From: Fimbriimonadaceae bacterium
GTDB lineage: Bacteria > Armatimonadota > Fimbriimonadia > Fimbriimonadales > Fimbriimonadaceae
Assembly: GCA_019694835.1 (NCBI GenBank)
Contig: JAIBBE010000083.1
Coordinates: forward strand, 1 to 64,000
DNA: 64,000 bases
Direction: 5' to 3'
Position numbers and translations under genes: made by a program. The notes beneath the pieces were generated by a model that ran no database searches, was not told the origin of the DNA, and was given only the letters and a program-made list of their open reading frames with translations. Within the stretch, counting starts at the first letter, position 1. Each line of letters begins with the position of its first letter. Shown in pieces: positions 27,272 through 35,263 of this stretch.

Positions 27272-27520
27272 CTAGTAAGCGGCGGCCCATTTCAAAAGAG
27301 CAGGGTCGCCGTTAAACTGAAGAGGATGACGCGCCCCGACTCCGATCATCCCGAACCGGACTTTGTCGAGCTTCGGCGCACAAAGCCCGCCGCCGATTTG
27401 GCCGTGCCCAGTCGGGGTTGAGCCTCCCTCCCCGTCGACAGCAAACCACTTGCCGCCAGGGACGCCCCCGCCGCACCCGCCGCCTTCAAAAGACTCGCGT
27501 CGACCCATCCGCTTAGCCAT
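27272..27520 (-). CDS. doubtful small glycine-rich protein
   Basis: An 82-codon frame beginning MAKRMGRRESFEGGGCGGG and ending LLKWAAAY. It is glycine-rich with no recognisable family, signal peptide or ribosome-binding site. The interval between the globin and fasciclin genes (27252-27626) holds nothing else I can support, so this frame may be chance. Confidence 0.25.
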   Translation of the reverse strand: MAKRMGRRESFEGGGCGGGVPGGKWFAVDGEGGSTPTGHGQIGGGLCAPKLDKVRFGMIGVGARHPLQFNGDPALLKWAAAY

Positions 27521-27626
27521 ACGCCTATCGTAGTGCGAGTGGCCTGCGTTGTTCGATGAAAGCCGCCAATCAGCCGGCAAGAACCTGACGAAAGATAGGA
27601 GGAATCCTGTCGGCGAGCGATGTATC

Positions 27627-28295
27627 ATGCGTGGAACGATCATGAAGAGACGATCCACACGACTACTTCCGCTCACCCTGCTCAGCGTCGCATTATTCGG
27701 CCCGGTGATTGCTCTTGTCCTTCGGTCCCAGACCGTTTTGGTGGCAAATGATGGGATCTGCAAAGACCTCAAGGGCACCGTCAGGTACCACACGAAGGTC
27801 CTCTTCCAGCTTCCTGATGGCACATGGAAAGAGGCGCAAATGACGGCTTGCTCCGTCCCGATGCCTGATCGCGCCGTACCCCCCGGAGGCGGCGGCACGC
27901 TGGGCGACCTAACTGCGGCGAGCACCTTTTACCGGGTCGTTGAGACCGCTAAGATGGGGCCCGAACTCGACGAAGAGGAGTCCATCACGATCTTCGCTCC
28001 TTCCAACAAGGCCATGAAACAGTTGCCCGTTCGTGAGCTTGAAAAGCTGACGAGCGACCGGGAATCGGCCAGGGCGTTCGTTCTGCGGCATGTCGTCATG
28101 GGAAAATCCTTGGCCCTTGACACGACAAACCTCAAGAATGCCTCCAAGCTGGGTGAGCGGCGTCGCGGAGCCGGACGAGCGGTGACGATCAAGGACAGTC
28201 TCATCGCCTACGACGACGCCCCCATCTTCATGGGAGACATCGAAGCCAAAAACGGCCTTGTCCATGTCATCGACTCGGTCTTGCCCCCGCGCTAG
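27627..28295 (+). CDS. exported fasciclin (FAS1) domain protein
   Basis: A 222-residue protein with a signal/anchor helix at about residues 12-30 (LLPLTLLSVALFGPVIALVL). After a cysteine-containing spacer, the FAS1 domain (about 90-222) shows the two conserved boxes: SITIFAPSNKAMKQLP (H1-like) and NGLVHVIDSVLPPR at the end (H2). FAS1 domains mediate adhesion outside the cell. Start is the ATG at 27627, or the ATG at 27642 if a shorter signal peptide is used. Confidence 0.87.
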   Translation: MRGTIMKRRSTRLLPLTLLSVALFGPVIALVLRSQTVLVANDGICKDLKGTVRYHTKVLFQLPDGTWKEAQMTACSVPMPDRAVPPGGGGTLGDLTAASTFYRVVETAKMGPELDEEESITIFAPSNKAMKQLPVRELEKLTSDRESARAFVLRHVVMGKSLALDTTNLKNASKLGERRRGAGRAVTIKDSLIAYDDAPIFMGDIEAKNGLVHVIDSVLPPR

Positions 28296-28314
28296 GCTCT
28301 GCCGAGCATGAATA

Positions 28315-28348
28315 GAAATAGCCCCTATCTCATGACAGGGGCCATTTC
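28315..28348. terminator. hairpin between convergent genes
   Basis: GAAATAGCCCCT pairs with AGGGGCCATTTC (one mismatch) around a 10-nt loop. It lies between the fasciclin gene and the convergent DUF4397 gene and so could end both transcripts. There is no long T run on either strand. Confidence 0.55.
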
Positions 28349-28365
28349 TGTGCTGATCTAGGGTC

Positions 28366-29058
28366 CTATCGTCGGTCGATCAGAGTCAGGTGCCGAATCG
28401 GCTGGCCGACGCTGGGGTCGCCGATGGCGCAGACGGTGAACACCTGGCCCGCCAAATCCTCGAGCGTGCCGGTGTCGATAGCCACGGTCTTCGTACCCGC
28501 AAGGGTCATACGAATCCGGAAGACCCCCGGAGCGATTGGCACGTAGGGCGTGATCTCTTTGAACGCAACATTTTTGTAGTTCGGCTGAACGTCCACGAGG
28601 TCCACGAGGGGATCGGTGATGTAGATGTCGACATTGGGCGCGGCGGGCGAGCCGTGGAAGACTCGAACCTTTGCCTTGTCCACCGCTGGCCTCGTGTCGT
28701 CGTCGACTTTCACTAGGGTCGCATCGCCCTGCCCGATCGAGCCTACGCCGAAGAAGGTGTATTCCTTATCAGTAGTCAACCACTCGGTCTCGCTGTCCAA
28801 AGTGCCGAGATCGACTTCGTAAAGGTCGGCCTGACTTCGACCCGATTCGCGAGATTGGTAGCCACTTTCCTCGCGATATTCCAAGCTGCGCGGGGAAACG
28901 GGTGCACCCATCCAATACAGTTGGGCCAGGTTCGAGTCGTCGACCAAGTTGACGATCCGAAGCCTCATGTTGGTGGGACCGCCGCCATGATCCGTACCGC
29001 ATCCGATCAGACCGATCAGGAGCCCTGCCACCACTGCCGCTTTTCCTAGGAACCTCAT
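28366..29058 (-). CDS. DUF4397 domain lipoprotein
   Basis: A 230-residue lipoprotein: signal ending in LIGLIGCG (lipobox, Cys20). The body matches the DUF4397 pattern, with RLRIVNLVDDSNLAQLYW near the start and KVRVFHGSPAAPNVDIYITD in the middle, followed by VAFKEITPYVPIAPGVFRIR. DUF4397 domains are extracytoplasmic beta domains of unknown function. The ATG at 29058 is chosen for its GGAGGAG ribosome-binding site 8 nt upstream. Confidence 0.85.
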   Translation of the reverse strand: MRFLGKAAVVAGLLIGLIGCGTDHGGGPTNMRLRIVNLVDDSNLAQLYWMGAPVSPRSLEYREESGYQSRESGRSQADLYEVDLGTLDSETEWLTTDKEYTFFGVGSIGQGDATLVKVDDDTRPAVDKAKVRVFHGSPAAPNVDIYITDPLVDLVDVQPNYKNVAFKEITPYVPIAPGVFRIRMTLAGTKTVAIDTGTLEDLAGQVFTVCAIGDPSVGQPIRHLTLIDRR

Positions 29059-29249
29059 AACCACATCTCCTCCAAGTTGAGGGCACAAGTTTATCACTTG
29101 AGGCCGACCGGTTGCGAGGGTCGAGCCCTTCCGGCACGCTTACTTGGGAGTTTTAGGCCCTCCTGGCCTCCTTCCCTCCATTCCTTGGCCACAAATCCAG
29201 ACGCCCGAGCCCCGGGCAAAGTACCGGCCAATCGGCCAAACTCGCAATC

Positions 29250-29549
29250 ATGAGCAACCTCAGCTACGAGAAGTTAAGCCCCGAAGCCGTCGCCGAGCGT
29301 CTTTCAGCCCTTTCCGGCTGGCAGATTGAGGATGGAGCGCTGACCAAGCTGTACTCGTTTTCGAGCTATGCCGCCGGGTTGATGTTCGGCGCCGCCGTGG
29401 GCCAGCTTGCCGACGCGCTGAATCACCATCCCGACCTGCTGATTGGTTATCAGAAGGTGCGCGTGAGCCTGGTGACCCACGATGCGGGCGGCGGTTTGAC
29501 CGCGTACGACTTCGAGCTCGCGCGCCGAATCGACGAGCGGCTGGGCTAG
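29250..29549 (+). CDS. 4a-hydroxytetrahydrobiopterin dehydratase (PCD/DCoH family)
   Basis: A 99-residue protein covering the whole pterin-4a-carbinolamine dehydratase fold: LSALSGWQIEDGALTKLYSF at the N-terminus and the active-site ALNHHPDLLIGYQKVRVSL with the His-His pair, then VTHDAGGGLTAYDFELAR. It dehydrates the 4a-hydroxy pterin formed by aromatic amino acid hydroxylases. No hydroxylase gene is nearby. The stop overlaps the end of the convergent DUF559 gene by 4 bp. Confidence 0.93.
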   Translation: MSNLSYEKLSPEAVAERLSALSGWQIEDGALTKLYSFSSYAAGLMFGAAVGQLADALNHHPDLLIGYQKVRVSLVTHDAGGGLTAYDFELARRIDERLG

Positions 29550-30371
29550 TCTTCGTCGAAGAGGTGGAGTTGCTGCTCGATGCCGCTGGCCGTCAGCGAG
29601 TAGGTGCGGTTGGCCGCTTCGGCGAGCCCGCCTAACTGGTTGACCGTCTTCACGATTTGGGGCACGCAATACTCCCGCATCTGCTCGCGCACCTGCATTC
29701 CATTGAAGCGCAGCACTTTCCATCCCTTTGCCGCCAGGGCGTTGTTGCGCTCGTTGTCTTCGGGAATGCGATCCACGTCAGCGTGCCAGGTGTCACCGTC
29801 CGTCTCGACATCGATCTTGCCCTCACGGCAGAAGATGGCGAAGTCCAGCGCGTACCACTTGGAGTCGATCTGGATGTGGTACTGCCGCTCGGCTCGCAAC
29901 TTGAGCTTCTTGAGTTCGCCCCAGATCGCGTCTTCAAGAGGGCTCTCGTCAAACAAGTCATTGATCTCGATTGCTGTTTCTAGCTTGAAATAAGTCGTCG
30001 GGATGAATACGATAAGCCTGAGGCGGATGCTGACGATGGGTTCTGGCAGCTTTTCGACGGGTCCGAGGTGCAACTGGTAGTACCTTCTACCGGACTTGGG
30101 ACTGCGACCTTCATTGGGAAACAGGTCCTCTCGGCTTGCCTCGACAATCCGAAGCACTTTAGCCGTATAGTGGATCGCAATAGGCTTGCTCTCCGAAGAC
30201 CTTAGTTTGATAGAAGGCTAGCAGCTTCGGCGGCCATCGTCGCGGAGCTTTGTCGATGGGGATGCGATACCACCGGTGTTCCCGGACGATCTGCCAGTCG
30301 GGCAGGTTGTTGACGACGACTACCAACACCTCGCCCCGCTTGGTGGGCGGTTTCTTGCCCTGGTCCCGCAT
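29546..30371 (-). pseudogene. DUF559-type endonuclease-like gene split by a +1 frameshift
   Basis: Two adjoining frames read as one protein. The upstream frame (30371 down to 30159) begins MRDQGKKPPTKRGEVLVVVV and includes WQIVREHRWYRIPIDKAP and LAFYQTKVFGEQAY. The downstream frame continues as AIHYTAKVLRIVEASREDLF and ends in the DUF559 PD-(D/E)XK-like core (YALDFAIFCREGKIDVETDG, then KGWKVLRFNGMQV). Removing one T near 30178-30182 joins them into about 274 residues. The DUF559 core looks intact. This is either a sequencing/assembly error, a disrupted gene, or a programmed shift. Confidence 0.75.
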
Positions 30372-30412
30372 CGCAGTTGCATTATGGATGCAGCTGCCGG
30401 CGAGTCGTAGCG

Positions 30413-30418
30413 TAGAAT
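30413..30418 (+). promoter_or_regulatory. -10 hexamer TAGAAT, 7 nt before the HicB start
   Basis: TAGAAT lies 7 nt before the ATG at 30426 without a Shine-Dalgarno, a strong example of the leaderless pattern seen in this window. Confidence 0.5.
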
Positions 30419-30425
30419 ACGAACT

Positions 30426-30626
30426 ATGAACTGGCGCGTTGTCTTAGAGAAAGACCCCGAAACCGGCGATTGGGCCGCTTGGTGCCCCGAGTTGCCCGGG
30501 TGCACATCGGCTGGCGAAACGGAGGAAAGCGCGCTCGCCAATATGGCCGAGGCTATCAAGCTCTACCTGGAGCCCACGCCCATTGAACTGCAAGCCAGTG
30601 CTGTCCTAAAGCAGATAGCGGTCTAA
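30426..30626 (+). CDS. HicB family antitoxin (orphan or with decayed partner)
   Basis: A 66-residue HicB-type protein. The HicB fold opening VVLEKDPETGDWAAWCPELP and GCTSAGETEESALANMAEAI are diagnostic, the partial RNase-H-like domain typical of antitoxins that bind and neutralise HicA mRNA interferases. Its stop overlaps an ATG as TAATG. The sequence after that begins MGEKFPRLS, as HicA proteins do, but then degenerates (see the next entry). Confidence 0.85.
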   Translation: MNWRVVLEKDPETGDWAAWCPELPGCTSAGETEESALANMAEAIKLYLEPTPIELQASAVLKQIAV

Positions 30627-30724
30627 TGGGGGAGAAGTTTCCGAGGCTGAGTACCTTTCCCTGCGTTGGATGCTGGCGCGCCTCGTGCCCCCGATCCCAT
30701 GCGGTTTCGAGTTCTTGGGCTTAA
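30626..30724 (+). pseudogene. possible decayed hicA remnant
   Basis: The ATG overlapping the hicB stop begins MGEKFPRLSTFPCVGCW, then loses family resemblance and stops after 32 codons. A neighbouring frame contains CGFEFLG, resembling the AGF-x-x-x segment of HicA. This suggests a hicA gene broken by indels. The evidence is short and the call is tentative. Confidence 0.3.
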
Positions 30725-30759
30725 ACGTCCTCATCGACACCAGCCACCCGAAGTAAATT

Positions 30760-30972
30760 TTAGCGGCTTTCTTTCTCAAGAAAGGGGACCGGACCCAGCC
30801 CAAGATGCCGACGAGCCTCGAGCGCAAGTTCGACCGCCTCATCAAGATTCGCTCGTGCCTCCTCAAGGGTGGAGCCGATCGTGTTGGTGCCGGGAATCTC
30901 GACAACCATTCCGACCCAAAAGCCCTCACTTTCGTAGAAGACCTCCTTGAAGTTGGGCTCCATGTCCTCCAT
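30760..30972 (-). CDS. HicB-like antitoxin
   Basis: A 70-residue protein starting MEDMEPNFKEVFYESEGFWV; GMVVEIPGTNTIGSTLEEAR and ANLDEAVELALEARRHLG match the HicB fold. It follows the hicB-hicA pair on the same strand, 60 bp after hicA, so the toxin is flanked by HicB-like proteins on both sides. The ATG at 30972 or at 30963 could be the start; a GGAGGAC stretch precedes the second closely. No second toxin is visible downstream. Confidence 0.75.
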   Translation of the reverse strand: MEDMEPNFKEVFYESEGFWVGMVVEIPGTNTIGSTLEEARANLDEAVELALEARRHLGLGPVPFLEKESR

Positions 30973-31032
30973 TGTAACAAGGCCTGGACAGATCCAGATC
31001 ATCGGTTCCGAAGCGTACACGATTTTGAGGGC

Positions 31033-31245
31033 TTAGAGTAGTTTCTTGTAAGCCTCGATGCTCAATCCGGCAGCCTTGATGATTCCGGCCATCGTGAACG
31101 CGTGGATCGGGTTACTTCGGGGAATGGTGATGATATGCTTGCCGTCGGACATCGTGACGTGCTTGCCCTGTCGCTCAATTCGAAAGCCCGCCTTTTCAAA
31201 AGCCCGAATTGCCACCAGATGATTGACGCCAGGCAGCTTAGGCAA
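31033..31245 (-). CDS. HicA family toxin (mRNA interferase)
   Basis: A 70-residue HicA (YcfA-type) protein: PKLPGVNHLVAIRAFEKAGF at the N-terminus, RQGKHVTMSDGKHIITIP with the catalytic-region His, and IIKAAGLSIEAYKKLL at the end. It has the small double-stranded RNA-binding fold. HicA cleaves mRNA unless held by HicB. It overlaps the upstream hicB by 8 bp, the antitoxin-first arrangement. Confidence 0.88.
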   Translation of the reverse strand: MPKLPGVNHLVAIRAFEKAGFRIERQGKHVTMSDGKHIITIPRSNPIHAFTMAGIIKAAGLSIEAYKKLL

Positions 31246-31447
31246 CGTTCACACGCACGGTATGCGACTTCGCGCCAAGTTCGCGACTTGAAATTTGCTC
31301 CGCCACGGCCAAATAGTCCGCAATCGCCTCTTCGATGTTGGCAAGTGCCTCGGCTTCGGTTGCGCCCTCTGACCAACATCCCGGCAAACCGGGCACCCAC
31401 ACCGAGACACCTTCGTCGGTCTGCTTCGTCACGACTTTGAATTCCAT
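31238..31447 (-). CDS. HicB family antitoxin paired with HicA
   Basis: A 69-residue HicB: FKVVTKQTDEGVSVWVPGLP and GCWSEGATEAEALANIEEAI. No C-terminal helix-turn-helix or ribbon-helix-helix domain is visible. It overlaps the hicA start by 8 bp, so the two are translationally coupled, and they most likely form one toxin-antitoxin unit. Confidence 0.88.
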   Translation of the reverse strand: MEFKVVTKQTDEGVSVWVPGLPGCWSEGATEAEALANIEEAIADYLAVAEQISSRELGAKSHTVRVNVA

Positions 31448-31495
31448 TTGTCTATTGTACGTCGGCGCATCCGCGAATTCAGCGCAATGCCGACA

Positions 31496-33187
31496 TTACT
31501 TTTTCGCCTCCCACAGTCCGGCCAGCCCAGGCACCGTTGGCAGCGGCGTCGGCAGCGGAGGGGTCGTGGCAGAGCCGGACGCGGGGAGGGTGTACTTTGC
31601 CCATCCTGGCCCGAAGAGGCCTGCTGGGGTTAGCTCCGAACCGACGGGAACGCCCTCGCCGAAGAGCAGAACCGCTCCTGGGGCACCGGTCAGCCGATAG
31701 CCGGCCCCAAGCACGCTGGCCAAGACAGGTTCCTCGCTCTGACTCCGGACCGACGACCTCAGCGCGGACACGACGCGGTCCTCGGGCATGCCTTCCAGTT
31801 GGCGGCGATAGGCGGACTTTCGCACGGACTCCAGTGGAGCGACGGCCTTGTCGGTGACGAGACCGGCTTCCAGCATGGCTCCGAGCGCAGCATCCTCGGG
31901 GCGGGCCGAGAGCCATCCGGCGAGGCTGCCGAGGGCGGAGGCGTTCTTAGAAGCGGGCCAATACCTCCAAGTCAGCCAGTCAAGGGTCGCGCGCAGGGAG
32001 TCGAGCATGGGATTGTCGGGCGCACCGAGCGATCCGGCCACGAGCGAATGAGCGGCAGCCACATCGATCCCGGCTCCGCTCGGGTCGAACGGGAAGGCGA
32101 TCTTGGAGATGGGATCGCGCGTGGAAGGAGACATCGTGCCGAAGTCGTCCGTCAAGCCTTGGAGTTGGGCTCTCAGCGTCGCCGGGGCGTTAGCCAGCCG
32201 TACCGCCAGCGCCATCTGCACCAGCTTGGGAACCTCAAGGGGAGAGGCCGGGGTCAGGTTCGGCGGCGTCCCCACCGCCACCGCCCGACCCGGCGGAAGC
32301 TCGACACGGGGGAACCGGACAACGATCTTGGGCTCGGGGGTATAGGCGAGCGGCCCCTCATCGAGGTCAATCCCTGTGCTGACGACCTTTCCTTGCACCT
32401 GAATCCGATAGCCGAGCTTCGACGCGCGCACCGCTGGATACGGGAGGACGATGTTGCCCCGGTTCATGCGCCAAGTCATCACCACCGCATCTCGCTCGAC
32501 GCGCGCTTCATGGCTGTCGATGACTGGGCTCATGGAGGTGAAAAACGGAGCATGACGCTTGAAGTTGACAACCATCTGCCCCAAGGTCGCCGCATCGGTG
32601 GTGGCGAGCGACTTGATACCCACCGGAAGCGCGACACGCATCCAACCCTGGTAGACGCCGATGGAGTCGATACGCCAAGCGCCGGGCTTGCCGCTGAGCT
32701 TGATAGAGGCCTGGCTGCCGGGAAAGGCCAGCAGAATTGGAGGCTGGGACTCTTGGAAGGAAACGATGAACCACGAGGCTTTCGCGGTCGGAACGCCGGG
32801 CCCGATACTCCCCTCTGACCACGTGATGAAAGGACTCAGATTCGAACTCGAGGCGAACCCAAAGCCACCCTGGAAGTGCAGTTCGAAACCGGGACTTAGC
32901 AGATTTACCCTCAGTTTGTCCGGGCTCCGACCGCTTCCCCCCAGCAAGTACGTTGCCCCCGTCGCGCTGACGCCCGAAGGGGACCAACTCTTGGCGGGCT
33001 GGAGAAAGCGAAGCGTGTCGGCGGTTGGGGAAGCCGCCCGGAACCCGTTGGAATCGAGTCGGAATCCAGGCACCGGGGGGATCTTCTTGAACGAGAAGCG
33101 GCCCGCCGAAGGAGCGGCAACGCAAACACCGGCCATGCCGACCGTCACGATGAGGCCGCTGAATCGGAGCTTAGAACGACGCGCCAA
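31496..33187 (-). CDS. exported protein of unknown function, fourth gene of the envelope operon
   Basis: A 563-residue protein with a signal peptide (residues 1-25, VTVGMAGVCVAAPSAG). The N-terminal half has beta-rich stretches (GFELHFQGGFGFASSSNLSP, PGVPTAKASWFIVSFQES) and a proline-rich region; the C-terminal half is more helical (LRATLDWLTWRYW, ALGAMLEAGLVTDKAVAPLE). No recognisable family. It overlaps the upstream barrel gene by 17 bp, so the two are probably translated together and may work together in the outer membrane or periplasm. Confidence 0.78.
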   Translation of the reverse strand: MARRSKLRFSGLIVTVGMAGVCVAAPSAGRFSFKKIPPVPGFRLDSNGFRAASPTADTLRFLQPAKSWSPSGVSATGATYLLGGSGRSPDKLRVNLLSPGFELHFQGGFGFASSSNLSPFITWSEGSIGPGVPTAKASWFIVSFQESQPPILLAFPGSQASIKLSGKPGAWRIDSIGVYQGWMRVALPVGIKSLATTDAATLGQMVVNFKRHAPFFTSMSPVIDSHEARVERDAVVMTWRMNRGNIVLPYPAVRASKLGYRIQVQGKVVSTGIDLDEGPLAYTPEPKIVVRFPRVELPPGRAVAVGTPPNLTPASPLEVPKLVQMALAVRLANAPATLRAQLQGLTDDFGTMSPSTRDPISKIAFPFDPSGAGIDVAAAHSLVAGSLGAPDNPMLDSLRATLDWLTWRYWPASKNASALGSLAGWLSARPEDAALGAMLEAGLVTDKAVAPLESVRKSAYRRQLEGMPEDRVVSALRSSVRSQSEEPVLASVLGAGYRLTGAPGAVLLFGEGVPVGSELTPAGLFGPGWAKYTLPASGSATTPPLPTPLPTVPGLAGLWEAKK

Positions 33188-35204
33188 GAAGTTCGATGCC
33201 GATCCGCTTCGTGCGCGCCGACCAGCTCAGGCCGACTTCGCGGAAGCCGATTCGGTAGCCGATGATAAAGCTGTAGTCGGTAAAGCTGCTGCCGAGGTAC
33301 CGATCGAGCGAGTAGCCCATGCCGATTCGCCAGTCGGCGAGACGAAGCCGCATGTCGGCCGATGCGTTGATCCGGTCCATGTCAAGGCTCTTGCCGCCGA
33401 AGAAGCGAAGCGTCATCGGTCCGGAGCTGACGTAGCTCTGAAGACTGAGGCGGTGCCGACCGAGGATGCCAGCGGTGAAGCCGTCGTCCAAGTAGTCATA
33501 AGTCAGCGTCATTGACGAGTTGTTGTTGATCCGGGTGCTGTAGCTTGTCGTCAGGCCCGTCGTCAGGCCACTCTTGACGTTGTGGCCGGTCAAATGGCTG
33601 ATGTTGAAGGCTGCGCTCAAACTGCTGTCTCGCCCCATCGCGATGGTGTCCATACGGAAGCGAGAGTTGAGGCCAACGGAATTCTGGAACGCGGAGTTGT
33701 TGGCCGACTTGAATTCAAGTTGCTGTGCCGTCAGTCCGTATTCCATGCTGAACGGCAGCTTGCCCATGCGAATGGGGTCCTTGTCAACCGACAAGAAGTA
33801 CTGTTCGTTTTGGTAAGGCGTACCTTTCAAGGTCTTGCCCATGCTGGCGGTCGCATTCGCCTGGAAGCCGTCGAAGTCGCGCCCAATCTGGGCGGTGCCA
33901 AACATGCTGCTGTGGGCCGGAAAATCGATCTGGGCCGAGGCTGCGCTTCGGTCGTCGAGCTTCAAGTTGTGGCGCATTCCGACGCCCCAGTCGTTTCGAA
34001 GCAAACCACTCACGACGAGTCCGCCCTGCGAATCGTTACCCTTATTCCAGTGCAGTTCATAGTCCAGCGAAGTACCGCGCGCAGCTCCGATGCCCCCGCC
34101 GTAGCGGGTGCCCGATCGGAAGCGCAGCAGGCTGGTCTCGCCCGGCTTCAGGGAAAGGTAGTGCGGGTAATCAATCGCCAACTGGTTGTTAGTGACGTTG
34201 AGAAACTGGTCGGTGACGATCGGTGTGTTGGTCTGAGCGCTCAGCTGGAACAGCGGCAGTTTCATGACCTTCGCTCCGCCAACGACGAGTTCGGCTCGGT
34301 GGAACTGGATGTCGCGGGTCGGGTACGCGACGGCCTTCTTGGCCGCGATCAGCGTGACCGAGTTGCCGAGATTCGCGAAGGCGAACTGGCTTGGGCTCAC
34401 CGCGCCGGTGTACGGGATGAATTCGCCGGAACCGATCTGCATCGTTCCGAAACGCTCGCGTGGCTCGGTGTCTACCCATACGAAGGGAGCCTGTTCGTAG
34501 ACGCGGGGCGTCGAGTCCATGTAAACGGTCGTTCCGATGCCTTGACGAATGTTCAGGCGGAGGTAAAGCTGATCAAACTCGCGCTCTTCCTTGCCGATTT
34601 TTACGACGGCCTTGCGGGCCTTCACTTCGTACATCGGCACGTTGACTTGAACGTGGTCGGCTCGAATCTCGATATCGCGGTAGCGGACCTCGACTTCGTG
34701 GGAATCGCCGGCGGCTTCGACCGTCCGAAGTTCGGTGCTGTACATGAGGTACTTCGGCGCGACGATTTCGATGTAGTCTTTGGCGCTTTCGAGGAGAGCC
34801 CGATCGGCGACGAATTCGACGGCGATTTCAGCGCTCGCATTGATGGCGGGAAAAGCGGTGGCCTTAATGTGCGCGGTTCCGGCGAATCCGGGAGCGGTGA
34901 GGAAGGCTCGGGCGAGTCCGTTAATGGTGCTGACCGTGGGGCTTCGGAACGTCCCTAGGTCCGTTTCAAAGCGCACGATGGTGCCGTCTGGCACGTTTCG
35001 ACCTGCCTGATCGCTCACGATGGCGGTGATGGTGATGTTCTTGCGACCGTCCGCAAGAGCGATCGTATCGAAAGTCGTCAGTCGAATCGCGCCGTCATTG
35101 GCGAGGGCGACCATAAACGACAAAGTCGCCAGGAGCGCAACCAGGCTCCGGGCGGCTACGAGACGAGCAAAGGTCCTCAGCCGGACAAACATCCGTGTCA
35201 CCAA
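33171..35204 (-). CDS. outer-membrane protein with invasin-like Ig domain, OstA-like segment and LptD-like barrel
   Basis: A 677-residue exported protein. A signal sequence (about 1-35, longer than usual) precedes an invasin/Big_1-like Ig domain (about 38-135: ITITAIVSDQAGRNVPDGTI, then LARAFLTAPGFAGTAHIKAT). Next is a segment like OstA/LptA (about 140-240: VEVRYRDIEIRADHVQVNVP), then a long beta-barrel-like region (about 350-677) of alternating strands (YELHWNKGNDSQGGLVVSGL). This order recalls LptD-type assembly proteins with an added Ig domain. The actual role is unknown. It starts 60 bp after the upstream 977-residue gene and overlaps the next gene. Confidence 0.75.
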   Translation of the reverse strand: MVTRMFVRLRTFARLVAARSLVALLATLSFMVALANDGAIRLTTFDTIALADGRKNITITAIVSDQAGRNVPDGTIVRFETDLGTFRSPTVSTINGLARAFLTAPGFAGTAHIKATAFPAINASAEIAVEFVADRALLESAKDYIEIVAPKYLMYSTELRTVEAAGDSHEVEVRYRDIEIRADHVQVNVPMYEVKARKAVVKIGKEEREFDQLYLRLNIRQGIGTTVYMDSTPRVYEQAPFVWVDTEPRERFGTMQIGSGEFIPYTGAVSPSQFAFANLGNSVTLIAAKKAVAYPTRDIQFHRAELVVGGAKVMKLPLFQLSAQTNTPIVTDQFLNVTNNQLAIDYPHYLSLKPGETSLLRFRSGTRYGGGIGAARGTSLDYELHWNKGNDSQGGLVVSGLLRNDWGVGMRHNLKLDDRSAASAQIDFPAHSSMFGTAQIGRDFDGFQANATASMGKTLKGTPYQNEQYFLSVDKDPIRMGKLPFSMEYGLTAQQLEFKSANNSAFQNSVGLNSRFRMDTIAMGRDSSLSAAFNISHLTGHNVKSGLTTGLTTSYSTRINNNSSMTLTYDYLDDGFTAGILGRHRLSLQSYVSSGPMTLRFFGGKSLDMDRINASADMRLRLADWRIGMGYSLDRYLGSSFTDYSFIIGYRIGFREVGLSWSARTKRIGIELLGASF

Positions 35205-35225
35205 AATACAGACGAGAAGGTCGGG

Positions 35226-35254
35226 GCTCTGGGCGCACTTGGCACGCCCAGAGC
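35226..35254. other. intercistronic hairpin
   Basis: GCTCTGGGCG and CGCCCAGAGC form a perfect 10-bp stem around a 9-nt loop between two genes of the envelope operon. No T run follows on the coding strand, so it may tune mRNA stability or expression rather than stop transcription fully. Confidence 0.6.
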
Positions 35255-35263
35255 GAGATGATA

